Shown here in pieces: positions 18,886 to 28,946 of a stretch of DNA of 64,000 bases (its first letter is position 1; every line of letters begins with the position of its first letter). The translations under genes were made by a program, and so were the position numbers. The notes under the pieces were generated by a model, which was not told where the DNA came from, did no database searches, and saw nothing but the letters and a program-made list of their open reading frames with translations. The stretch is from Gilliamella sp. App6-5. Its GTDB lineage: Bacteria > Pseudomonadota > Gammaproteobacteria > Enterobacterales > Orbaceae. The DNA is taken from assembly GCF_001690525.1 (NCBI RefSeq), contig NZ_LZGT01000041.1, forward strand, positions 106,585 to 170,584. Reading direction: 5' to 3'.

Positions 18886-21662
18886 GTTACAAATATTACG
18901 CTGGTACTAGTATGATCTTTTGCCAAGGTACGATTGATAAATTGATTAATATCAGCGTAGCAGACAGAATTGCATGGAAAGGATCGTTGCAAGATGGGAC
19001 GTTATTTGTTGATAAACCATCTCTTTTCGGTGGAGAATCTAGAGAGGGTGGCGTATCTGGAAGCGTTGATGTTTATTCAGGTCATGATAAACATAGCCGG
19101 AATAGCTACCTAGCTAGCAAGATTTCGCAAATTGTACCGGCGTATCGTTATGTTGCTGGTGCAGTTTTCAAGCATTTTTATTGGGGAAACAATCCGTATT
19201 TAAAAGATATAGCGGTTGTTGTACAACGCATACATTATCAAGATGCAAAAAAAACACCTCAATGGTATAACGAAAAAGCTGAAATTAGATCTGAAGGCGG
19301 ACTAGGTAACACAGCGATACATTTTATTTTAGACACATCTAATAGCATGAGTGGGTCACGCATTACTGCACTAAAAACAGCAATGAAACGAGCAATTAAT
19401 AATCTTGAAACTTCTATGGATCTAACTTCGTCAAGATTAGATATACTGATCACAACATATCAAGGTGGTTCACCGCAAACTAAATTAATTAGAAAGGTAT
19501 CAGAAAATGATATTTCACCTCTTTTATCATTTATTGATGACTTGAAGATTGTGGGAGGAGAGAATCTTGAGTCTGTTTTGAGTGCATCTGTCTCTTTTTT
19601 TAAAGAAGTGATTAATTTTGATATGAACCGTTGTTGTATCTTCGTGAGTGACGGCGAGTTGGAGAATGTCGATTCTATTAAAAATAATGATATTCATGAT
19701 CTAATTAATAAATCGGGCAGATTTAATATAGCCAACGGTCGAGGTGTTGATATTTATTGCATTAATGTTGGCAATCATAATGTATCTTTAAGTGCAAAGA
19801 TCGACAACACACCAGAGGATGGCGTCCCCGTTATTGTTGGTTCTGATTCTAGCCTAATTTATGACACAATGATGTATGCTATTCATGGTTCAAATGCAGA
19901 TATGAATCCAGCACATATACTGAGAGAATTGGTGTTAAGCCAGTATACGGGATTTAATTCGCAGTCAGTGCAGAATATTATTAATGAGGAATCATTCAAG
20001 CAAGCTGCAGATATATTTTATCAAGAAAAACTTGGGTTATCTTATCTTTGGAACAATCAGAGTAAATTTGAAGATTTAAAGAAGAATATTGAAAAAACGG
20101 TTGATTGTGTGCTTGATCAAAATGCGCAAACAAATCAGTTTGAAATAAAATTGATCAGAAATAATTACAATATTGATGAACTACCAATATTTGATAAAAC
20201 AAATATTGTTAAAATTTCGGATATCAAAAAAAATATTGTCACTGAGATGATTAATTCTGTTACAGTCAATTTTATTGATAGAACAAATGATTATAAACAA
20301 GGTTCGGTCACAGTTCGCGACGATGCACTAATTACAATGGCTGGTCGAGAAAATAATACAACAGTCACATACGATACTGTATATAGTCGTTCTTTGGCTT
20401 CTCGATTGGCGATGAGGGACTTAGCGTATTTATCTTCTGATCTTGCTTCTGTTACACTAACGCTTAATTTAGACGGTAGAATGTTGAGTCGAGGAGATGT
20501 GTTTCTATTAAATATGCCACAATTGGGATTGGGCAATGTGGTAATGCGAATAATCTCTGTTGACTATGGCACACAAAAAAGTAATCAGGTAACGATTGAA
20601 TGTTCCCGAGATGTGTTTTCATTGCCTACTTCATCTGTTGTCAGCACTCAACCACCTATTTCCTTACCTGCGGATAATGGTGTAGCAAAACCTGTCAAAA
20701 ACTTTATTATCGTTGAATCGCCTTATTATGAACTAGTGTATAACTACGGACAAAAAACAGTAGATCGGTTATTAGAAGGTGGCAATGATTTGGCAGGACA
20801 AATTGCTTCTGCTGTTATTGATTTACCTAATGATATGATTCTGGCGGAATTGGTCACATCGCTGTCTAATAATTTTGATAATGCAGAAAGCCTCACTGAA
20901 TGTGAAATGAGAACATTAGTACAGCAAATTAACAAAATGGAATCTGTTATTACGCTAGATAATGCGCCGAGAAACAGTGAATACACTTGGATTTTAATTG
21001 ATGATGAGATTCTATTTGTTGAATCGTGTAATGGTAATCAATTAACTGTAAAACGAGGTTGTCTTGACACAATACCCGAAATACATAATCAAAATAGTCG
21101 AGTCTATTTTTGTGGAGGACAGTTAACGATAAAAACAGAAGACTATTACGAGGGTGACAGGGTTGATTGTCGTATCATTACAAGCACCTCAACTGGTTCA
21201 CTTGATCCCAAAGATGCAACGGGGCGTGTTATTGATATTAATGGACGGGCGATACGGCCTTACCCTCCTGCTAATGTTACTATCAATGGTTGCTATTATC
21301 CTGCATCAATACTCGATAAAACAATAGACATTAACTGGTCGTCAAGAAATAGGTTGCAGCAAACATCTGGCGTCATGGTCGGGTGGTATGAAGGGAGTGT
21401 AACTGTTGAACCGGATGTAAAATATCGCATTGTATTACGGCATTTCACAAATACGCTTATTGATACAATAACCGAAGAACCAAGTTTTTCGTTTGATATT
21501 AGCCATCTAAAAAAAGGGGATTTATCTATTGAATTATCTAGCATCAAAAATGATTTAGAATCAAGTCAGAAATTTAGGCACAGCATTATTGTGGGTAAAG
21601 ATATTGAGTTTATTTTCAATAAAGAAAGACAAAACGAATTAGAATTTAAATTTGAGGGTTAA
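18855..21662 (+). CDS. Tail-tip/host-specificity protein with embedded VWA domain
   Basis: This 935-residue protein is the main tip protein, at the position of lambda J/TipJ. The N-terminus (KYYAGTSMIFCQGTIDKL, about 10-27) is typical of the tip family. A von Willebrand A domain occupies about 150-345: it starts HFILDTSNSMSGS, an intact DxSxS metal site, and has FVSDGELE (about 263-270). The tip-protein core resumes at about 360. The last 200 residues contain beta-sandwich text (YPPANVTINGCYY). A VWA domain inside a tip protein suggests direct adhesion to a surface ligand. The ATG at 18855 lies within the preceding gene with GCGGAGA upstream. Confidence 0.8.
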   Translation: MGGSKKKQTVGYKYYAGTSMIFCQGTIDKLINISVADRIAWKGSLQDGTLFVDKPSLFGGESREGGVSGSVDVYSGHDKHSRNSYLASKISQIVPAYRYVAGAVFKHFYWGNNPYLKDIAVVVQRIHYQDAKKTPQWYNEKAEIRSEGGLGNTAIHFILDTSNSMSGSRITALKTAMKRAINNLETSMDLTSSRLDILITTYQGGSPQTKLIRKVSENDISPLLSFIDDLKIVGGENLESVLSASVSFFKEVINFDMNRCCIFVSDGELENVDSIKNNDIHDLINKSGRFNIANGRGVDIYCINVGNHNVSLSAKIDNTPEDGVPVIVGSDSSLIYDTMMYAIHGSNADMNPAHILRELVLSQYTGFNSQSVQNIINEESFKQAADIFYQEKLGLSYLWNNQSKFEDLKKNIEKTVDCVLDQNAQTNQFEIKLIRNNYNIDELPIFDKTNIVKISDIKKNIVTEMINSVTVNFIDRTNDYKQGSVTVRDDALITMAGRENNTTVTYDTVYSRSLASRLAMRDLAYLSSDLASVTLTLNLDGRMLSRGDVFLLNMPQLGLGNVVMRIISVDYGTQKSNQVTIECSRDVFSLPTSSVVSTQPPISLPADNGVAKPVKNFIIVESPYYELVYNYGQKTVDRLLEGGNDLAGQIASAVIDLPNDMILAELVTSLSNNFDNAESLTECEMRTLVQQINKMESVITLDNAPRNSEYTWILIDDEILFVESCNGNQLTVKRGCLDTIPEIHNQNSRVYFCGGQLTIKTEDYYEGDRVDCRIITSTSTGSLDPKDATGRVIDINGRAIRPYPPANVTINGCYYPASILDKTIDINWSSRNRLQQTSGVMVGWYEGSVTVEPDVKYRIVLRHFTNTLIDTITEEPSFSFDISHLKKGDLSIELSSIKNDLESSQKFRHSIIVGKDIEFIFNKERQNELEFKFEG

Positions 21663-21664
21663 AA

Positions 21665-22531
21665 ATGGCAAAAATAGTTATTTGCAGTGATAGAGAAGAT
21701 TATGTTAAAGCGATGATTACTGCGCTTAGTGAAGATCATCAGGTGTTTTTTTGTGATACAACATCAAGTGACTATAATGAAAGTTATTTATCAACATTTG
21801 AACTAATAATGGATTATAGAAATTCATGTGAACAAACAAAAGGAGAACCGATCAAAAAATGCTTCGAGAAAGGGATTCCAGTGATAGCTGGCGGTACCAG
21901 CGGGACTGGTGGATCTATAACTTCGATAGGCATTTCAAATAATTTAGGTTATTCGTCCAATCAGCGTCATACAAAAGTTATAAATAATCATGATGTTATT
22001 CAAATGAATTATCGTAAAAAAGAGATTGTAGTCTATCAGAGTTCTAACAAGTCCTCTTGGTTTTATTATATCTATGATGATAACAAAACAACACCAAAAG
22101 ATATGACTCCATTGACAATTTATCGATTCCAAAGTAATTATTACTTGCCATCTGTTACTTGTGCTGTATTTCGTAAAGGCGATTTAAATTTAAAAGGTCA
22201 ACCTTTTGTAGCGGATTGCGCTTTTATTGGGTATCCTTTTAATATTGAGTTAACTAATGACGCGATGAATATTGTCAACGATGTTATTTATTGGTTATTA
22301 AATAAAACATACATCACAGCCAAAGTTAAAGATCAGGATGGAACTCCGCTGCCAACCCAAGATATTTATTTGCATTCCAGATTAAATGGCGACTTAATAG
22401 CAAAACATCAAAGTGACGAAAATGGAGATGTTGTCTTTAGAATTAGGCATAAATTTGATTATTACGCTATTGCGTTTGACAAAAAAGGAGGCGTAAAAAA
22501 CGCAGTAGCTATTGATAATATCATTGCATAG
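21665..22531 (+). CDS. Tail-end protein, possible receptor-binding protein
   Basis: The gene starts 3 bases after the tip protein. Residues 1-80 look like a Rossmann- or flavodoxin-like fold (MAKIVICSDREDYVKAMI). Residues about 218-280 form a carboxypeptidase-regulatory-like beta sandwich (TAKVKDQDGTPLPTQDIYL, then SDENGDVVFRI). Such domains often end phage or bacterial surface proteins. As the last gene of the tail run it is the best candidate for a receptor-binding protein, but there is no typical fibre repeat or chaperone gene. Family unknown. Confidence 0.5.
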   Translation: MAKIVICSDREDYVKAMITALSEDHQVFFCDTTSSDYNESYLSTFELIMDYRNSCEQTKGEPIKKCFEKGIPVIAGGTSGTGGSITSIGISNNLGYSSNQRHTKVINNHDVIQMNYRKKEIVVYQSSNKSSWFYYIYDDNKTTPKDMTPLTIYRFQSNYYLPSVTCAVFRKGDLNLKGQPFVADCAFIGYPFNIELTNDAMNIVNDVIYWLLNKTYITAKVKDQDGTPLPTQDIYLHSRLNGDLIAKHQSDENGDVVFRIRHKFDYYAIAFDKKGGVKNAVAIDNIIA

Positions 22532-22539
22532 TTCATATT

Positions 22540-22685
22540 CACATAGATCATATCACACTACCAATCTTCAACTTACAATAATCAATTTAATCATATAACA
22601 TCACAACATCAGTAATATCATATTGTGCTTTTGTGTTTGATGTATGTAAATTGGTAGTGTGTTGTTTATCGTGATCTGTGAACAT
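22540..22685. repeat. Long imperfect inverted repeat at the right edge of the phage block
   Basis: TTCACATAGATCA.. and CACACTACCAAT (about 22540-22567) match, in reverse complement, ATTGGTAGTGTG and TGATCTGTGAA (about 22650-22684), with an 80-nt loop. It could end the tail transcript or mark an old element end. No matching direct repeat was found at the left edge. Confidence 0.4.
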
Positions 22686-22737
22686 AAATTCTTTCAGAAA
22701 ATTCTAGTTAATCCCATACCTAGGAAGCATCGGTAAG

Positions 22738-23072
22738 CTAGGTTAACCTGAATTTCTTTAACCATTCGTCACTTACAGCGGGTATCCAAAAGATGAATAA
22801 CAGTTTGATTTTAAAAAGTTTGATAAGATATTTTTCTGGACAACTATTATTTATACAATAACTGAAGTGACAGATTCTCGACGCAATATCAATTGCTTTC
22901 GCTATTTTTTGAATAAGATGATTGGCAGGGATCAGCATTTCAAGTAAGATTTGCTCTATATTTTTCTTGTATTGCTGTTATTGGCTTTCTAGGCATAAGA
23001 GAAAACCTCTGTTGATTAAATATTCTTCTAATCTATTAGTTTAAAGTACTCGCTAAAGAGCGAGTACTTTGA
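22738..23072 (-). mobile_element. Decayed 5' end of an IS1182-type element
   Basis: On the minus strand a hairpin (23043-23070, 12-bp perfect stem) is followed by an ATG and a frame that matches the transposase start at 63100. The remnant reads ..LIPANHLIQKIAKAI.. where the better copy reads ..LVPQNHLVRKIAKVI.., and later LFKIKLL versus LFKIMLL. One extra T relative to the better copy shifts the frame early in the gene. The rest of the transposase is missing. The non-coding leader also aligns with 63028-63100 (CTAATAGA after the hairpin). This is therefore a truncated, old copy of the same IS. It lies at the right edge of the phage block. Confidence 0.75.
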
Positions 23073-23162
23073 CAGCAATTTAACAAAATGATTGGTTTTT
23101 TATTTAATCTTTGTCGATATATTAAGATTCTCTTAATTAAAATATTTATAAGCTGTAATTAA

Positions 23163-23393
23163 TTATAAATTTAAATGAGTATCAGACGCTTTTCTTAAAA
23201 TTTCGTAAATTTCGTCTTTAATTTTAAGTTTTTGTTTTTTCAATGCCTCTATTGTTTCGGTCGTATTGATAATAATGCCTGATTCAATGTTTTTAATCTT
23301 TTGATCAAGCTCATTATGTTGATCGAACAATTTTTGAAAACGTAAATCGGTATTCTTTAATTTAGAAATGATTTCTCGATATTCTGGAAACAT
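23163..23393 (-). CDS. ydcH: YdcH family (DUF465) small protein
   Basis: This 76-residue helical protein starts MFPEYREIISKLK with FQKLFDQHNELDQKIKNIE (about 19-37), the DUF465 signature. Two amphipathic helices joined by a short loop should make a helical hairpin. GGAGG lies at normal spacing before the ATG on the minus strand. It is a single gene between the IS remnant and divergent yjgR. Biochemical function is unknown. Confidence 0.85.
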   Translation of the reverse strand: MFPEYREIISKLKNTDLRFQKLFDQHNELDQKIKNIESGIIINTTETIEALKKQKLKIKDEIYEILRKASDTHLNL

Positions 23394-23554
23394 AGCGCCT
23401 CCTTATATAGGCTAAATAGAATAATAACAATAGCAGCTATTGCCAATTCAGAATACAATATTATTTGTCGCATTAATAGAAAAATTGTTTTAATAGCGAA
23501 ATTATTTTTATAACACAGCTGTTTTAATCACAAAATTCTAAGGTGGGTTAATCC

Positions 23555-25057
23555 ATGAGTGAATCGATTGTAATTGCCAAAAGCCATGATAAAGATTTAT
23601 CTATTATAGCTTCATTAGCTAATCGTCATGGTTTAATTACTGGGGCAACGGGTACCGGCAAGTCAGTTACATTACAAAAAATAGCTGAAGGTTTTTCAAA
23701 AATAGGCGTACCTGTTTTTCTTGCTGATATTAAAGGTGACCTAACAGGGATTGGTGAAAAGGGCATATTATCTGAAAAACTACAAGCTCGCTTAGCTAGC
23801 ATTGGAGTCGATAACTGGCAACCAGATTCGTCATCCATTGAATTATGGGATGTCTTTGCTGAAAAAGGGATACCTGTTCGCAGTACCGTGTCAGATATAG
23901 GACCGATTTTACTTGGTCGATTACTTGATTTAAATGACGTTCAAGCAGGCGTGTTACAGTTAGCATTTAAAATTGCGGATGATAACGGCTTATTATTAAT
24001 TGATTTCAAAGATCTGCGAGCATTAATTCAATTTGTGGGTGATAATGCTAAAAAATTCACCACACAATACGGGAATATTTCGTTATCGTCAATTGGTGCA
24101 ATCCAACGCGGATTGCTAACCCTAGAGCAACAAGGTGCTGAGTTTTTTCTTGGCGAACCGATGCTCGATATTCAAGATTTAATGCAAGTTAATCCTGAAG
24201 GTCATGGCATAGTTAACATATTATTGGCCGACAAATTATATAACTCGCCTAAATTATATTCAGTCTTTTTATTATGGCTATTATCAGAACTTTTTGAGTA
24301 TTTGCCAGAAGTTGGTGATCTTGATAAACCTAAACTTGTCTTCTTTTTTGATGAGGCTCACTTACTTTTTAATGACATTTCACCTGCATTATTAGAAAAA
24401 ATAGAGCAAGTTGTGCGCTTAATTCGCTCTAAGGGGATTGGGATTTATTTTGCCTCGCAAAACCCAAGCGATATTCCTGATACAGTTTTAGGGCAATTAG
24501 GTAATCGTGTGCAGCATGCTTTACGCGCATTTACCCCTAAAGACCAAAAAGCGGTAAAAGCAGCCGCGCAAACCATGCGCACAAATCCAAGTTTTGACAC
24601 TGAAAAAGCGATAATGGAATTAGGTGTTGGTGAAGCACTCATTTCGTTCTTAGATGAAAAGGGTAGCCCAAATATGGTTGAGCGTGGTTATATTATTGCG
24701 CCAGGTTCAAAAATGGGATCAATGTCGCCAGACAATCAATCATCTATTATTCATCAATCCGATTTTTACAATAAATATGTGCAAACCTTAGATCGACAAT
24801 CGGCTTATGAAATATTAAAAAATGGATTTCCATTAGATAACTTGTCTAACCAAAATATGAATAACGATATAAGCAATAAGCAAAATAATGGTGGATTGCT
24901 TAATTTTTTAAGCACTGTCCTTTTTGGTAAAAAAGGACCAAAAGGAGGTCAACATGATGGTATTACTCAACAAATAGCCAAAAGTGCAACAAGGCAAATT
25001 GTTAATCAAATTGGTAAACAGATCACCCGTGGCATATTAGGTGGTTTTAAAAAATAA
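23555..25057 (+). CDS. yjgR: YjgR family HerA-like ATPase (DUF853)
   Basis: This 500-residue P-loop ATPase of the HerA/FtsK group (DUF853) has Walker [10 protein letters not shown] (about 29-37) and Walker [13 protein letters not shown] (about 262-273). An arginine/sensor region follows ([19 protein letters not shown]). The C-terminal about 70 residues are a low-complexity linker and a basic end. The cellular role of the family is not established; DNA or protein translocation is inferred from fold. It stands upstream of perM with a 48-bp gap and may share a transcript. Confidence 0.88.
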   Translation: MSESIVIAKSHDKDLSIIASLANRHGLITGATGTGKSVTLQKIAEGFSKIGVPVFLADIKGDLTGIGEKGILSEKLQARLASIGVDNWQPDSSSIELWDVFAEKGIPVRSTVSDIGPILLGRLLDLNDVQAGVLQLAFKIADDNGLLLIDFKDLRALIQFVGDNAKKFTTQYGNISLSSIGAIQRGLLTLEQQGAEFFLGEPMLDIQDLMQVNPEGHGIVNILLADKLYNSPKLYSVFLLWLLSELFEYLPEVGDLDKPKLVFFFDEAHLLFNDISPALLEKIEQVVRLIRSKGIGIYFASQNPSDIPDTVLGQLGNRVQHALRAFTPKDQKAVKAAAQTMRTNPSFDTEKAIMELGVGEALISFLDEKGSPNMVERGYIIAPGSKMGSMSPDNQSSIIHQSDFYNKYVQTLDRQSAYEILKNGFPLDNLSNQNMNNDISNKQNNGGLLNFLSTVLFGKKGPKGGQHDGITQQIAKSATRQIVNQIGKQITRGILGGFKK

Positions 25058-25105
25058 TAAAACTGAGCTTATTACCCCAAAAGTTAGCAAAATAGGAGTA
25101 TTTTA

Positions 25106-26188
25106 ATGTTAAAAATGTTTATGGAATGGTATAAAAAGCGTTTTAGCGACCCGCATGTTGTATCGCTAATGGCTGTTATTGTTGGCTTATTTATTATCAT
25201 TTATTTTTTTAATAAAATTTTACTGCCTGTTTTAATTGCTATTGTGCTTGCTTATTTACTGGATAGACCAGTTAACTTTTTACATAAAAAAAATATTCCA
25301 AGAACGCTCGCTGTTGTGATGGTATTACTACTTTTTTTAATGGTGGTATTCGTTGGATTTATGATTTTATTACCATTAATTTGGCAACAAAGTGTTAGCT
25401 TAATTACCAATATCCCAAACATGCTCAATTTTGCTAATAATTTCCTCACCAACTTGCCTGAACACTATCCAGAATTAATCGATGTTGGTTTATTCGATTC
25501 GGTCATCCAAGGTATTACCAACAAAGTCGTGCAAACTGGTAATTCCTTGTTACAATTTTCAATTGTTTCTTTGTTAGGGATGGTATCTGTTGCGATTAAT
25601 GCGGTATTAGTGCCAATAATGATGTTCTTTTTACTAAAAGATAAAGCAAAGATATGGGGATACTGCTCCAAAATCTTACCCAAAAACCGCACAATTTTAA
25701 ACAAAGTTGCCGCTGAAATGGATATGCAAATATCCAATTATATTGTTGGCAATGTACTACATATTATTATTTTAACGGTTTGTGTTTATATTCCTTTTTG
25801 GTATTTTGGGTTAGATTATGGACTCTTATTAGCTGTACTTGTCGGATTATCTGTTTTAGTGCCCTATGTTGGTATTATTATTTCAACGATTCCCGTTGTA
25901 TTAATTGCACTATTTCAATGGGGTTTAACTGCGCAATTTGGTTATTTATTATTTTTCTATATTCTGATTCAAACATTAGACGGCAACATATTGGTACCTT
26001 GCTTATTCTCTGAAAAGCTCAACTTACATCCACTTGTTATTATTTTAGCGGTAATTGTTTTTGGTGGTCTATGGGGATTTTGGGGGATATTTTTTGCAAT
26101 ACCTTTGGCTACATTGGTCAAAGCAATTATAAATGCTTGGCCAAAAACAGATGAGTTAAATAATAATAGTGAAGTAAAAGCAGATTAA
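25106..26188 (+). CDS. perM: PerM-type permease, AI-2E transporter family
   Basis: This integral membrane protein of the AI-2E transporter (UPF0118) family has 360 residues and about eight membrane spans. Paired N-terminal helices lie at about 17-50 and 65-95. A soluble region with amphipathic helices follows (about 95-160). The core helices end with the family's LVGLSVLVPYVGIIIS (about 249-264) and a late LHPLVIILAVIVFGGLWGFWG. PerM is the closest named member; the transported substrate is not certain. TAGGAG precedes the ATG. A perfect hairpin covers its stop codon. Confidence 0.85.
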   Translation: MLKMFMEWYKKRFSDPHVVSLMAVIVGLFIIIYFFNKILLPVLIAIVLAYLLDRPVNFLHKKNIPRTLAVVMVLLLFLMVVFVGFMILLPLIWQQSVSLITNIPNMLNFANNFLTNLPEHYPELIDVGLFDSVIQGITNKVVQTGNSLLQFSIVSLLGMVSVAINAVLVPIMMFFLLKDKAKIWGYCSKILPKNRTILNKVAAEMDMQISNYIVGNVLHIIILTVCVYIPFWYFGLDYGLLLAVLVGLSVLVPYVGIIISTIPVVLIALFQWGLTAQFGYLLFFYILIQTLDGNILVPCLFSEKLNLHPLVIILAVIVFGGLWGFWGIFFAIPLATLVKAIINAWPKTDELNNNSEVKAD

Positions 26189-26204
26189 TGGTTAATCTGC
26201 TTTC
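26180..26204. terminator. Terminator between perM and bcp
   Basis: GCAGATTAA (26180-26188) and TTAATCTGC (26192-26200) form a perfect 9-bp stem with a TGG loop that includes the perM stop. It lies between converging genes and may serve both. Confidence 0.7.
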
Positions 26205-26211
26205 GTATAAA

Positions 26212-26688
26212 TTATTTACAGTGGGTTTTTAGATAATCTAAAATTACTTCGTGGTGATTGGATGTTTTAAAATCATTAAACACTTTTTCGATTGTACCGT
26301 CTTTGCTGATTAAAAAGCTAATACGGTGAATCCCATCATAGGTTTTACCCATAAACTCTTTTTCACCCCAAGTACCAAATGCTTGGGCGACTTCATGATT
26401 CTCATCAGAAAGCAACGTGAAATTTAATAACTCTTTTTCAACAAATCGAGATAACTTTTCTGGCTTATCGGTACTAATGCCAAGGATTGCCACATTGCAT
26501 TTTTTAAACTCATCAGAACAATCGCGCAAATTACATGCTTGCACAGTGCAACCTGGCGTCATTGCTTTTGGGTAAAAATAAATTAAAACACGTTGACCTT
26601 TAAAGTCATTCAAGCCTACAAGCTCTCCATCTTGGTCTGGCAACGAAAACAGTGGTGCTTTTTCACCTTCTTTAAGTGGATTAACCAT
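26212..26688 (-). CDS. bcp: Thiol peroxidase BCP (peroxiredoxin Q)
   Basis: This cytosolic peroxiredoxin reduces hydrogen and lipid peroxides with electrons from thioredoxin. The 158-residue protein shows the active-site segment YPKAMTPGCTVQACNLRD: the peroxidatic Cys is about 47 and the resolving Cys five residues later (about 52). This is the BCP/PrxQ arrangement. GEKAPLFSLPDQDG at the start is the family's N-terminal motif. It lies behind hemL on the same strand with a 68-bp gap. Confidence 0.92.
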   Translation of the reverse strand: MVNPLKEGEKAPLFSLPDQDGELVGLNDFKGQRVLIYFYPKAMTPGCTVQACNLRDCSDEFKKCNVAILGISTDKPEKLSRFVEKELLNFTLLSDENHEVAQAFGTWGEKEFMGKTYDGIHRISFLISKDGTIEKVFNDFKTSNHHEVILDYLKTHCK

Positions 26689-26756
26689 ATAATTATTACC
26701 TATTTTAATAGTTTAAATTTGATCTGTTTAGGTATATTAAAAGTATTGTCATACTT

Positions 26757-28049
26757 TTAAATTAAGTTACTAAAAAAACGATTTGCTGCATCAATGGTGT
26801 GATTGATCTCTTTGTCTGTGTGTTTAAGTGACATGAAACCAGCTTCAAAAGCTGACGGTGCAAAATAAACACCTTCAGTTAGCATATGATGATAGAATTT
26901 TTTGAATAATTCAATATCACACTGCATAACATCTTGATAACTGGTTACTTCAGAAGCAGTTGTAAAAAACAACCCAAACATTGCACCAGCATAATTTACT
27001 ACTAATGGCACATTATGCTTTTTAGCGACTGATAATAATCCCTCGGTAAGCAATGCAGTTTTATTTGCTAACTCTTGATAGATCCCAACTTCCATTAGCT
27101 TGGTTAAAGTTGTATAACCTGCTGCCATTGCAACGGGATTACCTGAAAGGGTTCCAGCTTGGTATATTGGACCAGTTGGTGCTAATTGCATCATAATATT
27201 CGCACGACCACCAAAAGCTCCAACAGGCATACCACCACCAATAATCTTGCCTAAACAAGTTAAATCAGGTACCACATCATAATAATCTTGAGCACCACCA
27301 AGCGCCACTCTAAAACCCGTCATCACTTCGTCAATAATCAATAATGCACCGTATTGATCACAAAGTTCACGCAATCCTTGTAAAAACTCTTTTTTGGCTG
27401 GTATACAGTTCATATTGCCGGCAACAGGCTCAATAATAATGGCAGCTATTTCGTTAGGGTATTGCTGAAATTGCTTTTTGACTGACTCCAAATTATTATA
27501 ATCACAAACTAATGTATGTTTAACGAAATCATTAGGTACACCAGGAGACGTAGGATGGCCAAAAGTAAGCGCACCAGAACCGGCTTTAACTAACAAATAA
27601 TCGGCATGCCCGTGATAGCAACCCTCAAACTTAATAATCTTATCGCGCCCTGTAAAACCACGTGCAACACGAATGGCACTCATGGTTGCTTCTGTTCCCG
27701 AATTCACCATTCTCACCATTTCAATAGAAGGCATTAATTGCGTTACTAAATTGGCAACTTTGGTTTCAATTTCGGTTGGTGCTCCATAACTTAACCCATT
27801 GCGCACAGCATTAATTACCGCATTGGCTACATCAGGATCATTATGCCCAAGGATCATAGGTCCCCAAGAACCGACATAATCGATATAGGCTTTGTCGTCT
27901 ACATCATAAATATATGCACCGTTTGCGCGCTCAATAAATAAAGGCTTACCACCCACACCATTAAATGCTCGAACAGGTGAATTAACACCGCCAGGCATAA
28001 CGGATAAGGCCTGATGGTAAAGCTTTTCTGATTTAAATGTATTTCGCAT
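26757..28049 (-). CDS. hemL: Glutamate-1-semialdehyde 2,1-aminomutase
   Basis: This PLP enzyme turns glutamate-1-semialdehyde into 5-aminolevulinate, the committed step to haem through the C5 pathway. Its 430 residues match the family. Motifs seen are [43 protein letters not shown] and the lysine loop [17 protein letters not shown] (Lys about 266). It is divergent from erpA, an iron-sulfur cluster insertion gene, with about 160 bases between. ATG is preceded by GAGAGAGCC, a weak ribosome site. Confidence 0.95.
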   Translation of the reverse strand: MRNTFKSEKLYHQALSVMPGGVNSPVRAFNGVGGKPLFIERANGAYIYDVDDKAYIDYVGSWGPMILGHNDPDVANAVINAVRNGLSYGAPTEIETKVANLVTQLMPSIEMVRMVNSGTEATMSAIRVARGFTGRDKIIKFEGCYHGHADYLLVKAGSGALTFGHPTSPGVPNDFVKHTLVCDYNNLESVKKQFQQYPNEIAAIIIEPVAGNMNCIPAKKEFLQGLRELCDQYGALLIIDEVMTGFRVALGGAQDYYDVVPDLTCLGKIIGGGMPVGAFGGRANIMMQLAPTGPIYQAGTLSGNPVAMAAGYTTLTKLMEVGIYQELANKTALLTEGLLSVAKKHNVPLVVNYAGAMFGLFFTTASEVTSYQDVMQCDIELFKKFYHHMLTEGVYFAPSAFEAGFMSLKHTDKEINHTIDAANRFFSNLI

Positions 28050-28208
28050 AATTGAGAGGCTCTCTCTATAAAATTTTGTTGTATTTATTCATAAAATCAA
28101 AATAAATTCAAGCTAGCTATTAGAAATTTATTTAATAGAAGTTTTCTATTTTGTATTTTCATTTAGCAAGGGTATATAATGCTAAGGTCAATATATTAGG
28201 AGAAGAAT

Positions 28209-28547
28209 ATGAGCGATGCTTTACCAATCAACTTTACTGATGCAGCAGCCAATAAAGTAAAATCATTAGTAACAGAAGAAGAAAACCCAAACTTAAAATT
28301 AAGGGTGTACATAACTGGTGGTGGCTGTAGTGGATTTCAGTACGGGTTTACTTTCGATGAAAAAATCAATGAAGATGATCTAGCTATCGAAAAAAATGGC
28401 GTATCACTAGTTATCGATCCAATGAGCTTACAATATCTCGTCGGTGGCACAATCGATTATGTAGAAGGCTTACAAGGTTCTCGCTTTGTGGTTGATAATC
28501 CTAATGCAACAACGACTTGTGGTTGCGGCTCATCTTTTAGTGTTTAA
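28209..28547 (+). CDS. erpA: Iron-sulfur cluster insertion protein ErpA
   Basis: This A-type carrier delivers 4Fe-4S clusters to target enzymes such as those of isoprenoid synthesis and respiration. The 112 residues carry the three cluster cysteines: Cys40 in [11 protein letters not shown] and Cys104/Cys106 in the TTCGCGSSF tail. A TATAAT (28175-28180) and AGGAGAAGA precede the ATG. It is a monocistronic gene, divergent from hemL. Confidence 0.94.
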   Translation: MSDALPINFTDAAANKVKSLVTEEENPNLKLRVYITGGGCSGFQYGFTFDEKINEDDLAIEKNGVSLVIDPMSLQYLVGGTIDYVEGLQGSRFVVDNPNATTTCGCGSSFSV

Positions 28548-28763
28548 GTCATATTTAAGTTTTTTAAAACACTAATAACACATATTGCTAAACAATAAAT
28601 CCGAATTTTTTAGTTTTTAAGCGGGATAGATGAATAAACCCACAAAATGTGACAAACATTGAGCAGTTAGATGATAATTTAAATTTTTTTGTTGACGGAA
28701 AATTTAAGATGGGTAAAATGCACAGCATTCAAAACGCAATTACCTTTCGGTAGTAAGTTTTGA

Positions 28764-28851
28764 GCCCGGGTGGTGAAATCGGTAGACACAAGGGATTTAA
28801 AATCCCTCGGCCTTTTTGGCCGTGCGAGTTCAAGTCTCGCCTCGGGCACCA
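28764..28851 (+). tRNA. tRNA-Leu (anticodon TAA)
   Basis: The acceptor stem GCCCGGG pairs with CTCGGGC (one G-U), then discriminator A and an encoded CCA. The anticodon arm GGGATTTAAAATCCC places TAA in the loop. A long variable arm (CTCGGCCTTTTTGGCCGTG) and T arm (GCGAGTTCAAGTCTCGC) confirm a class II leucine tRNA. Confidence 0.95.
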
Positions 28852-28870
28852 TTAAATAAATACCTCTTAC

Positions 28871-28946
<76 letters not shown>

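Noticed and set aside
22540..22685. Right attachment site of the prophage
   Set aside because: The inverted repeat has no direct-repeat partner at 4880-5280, and no integrase is present to define an att site.
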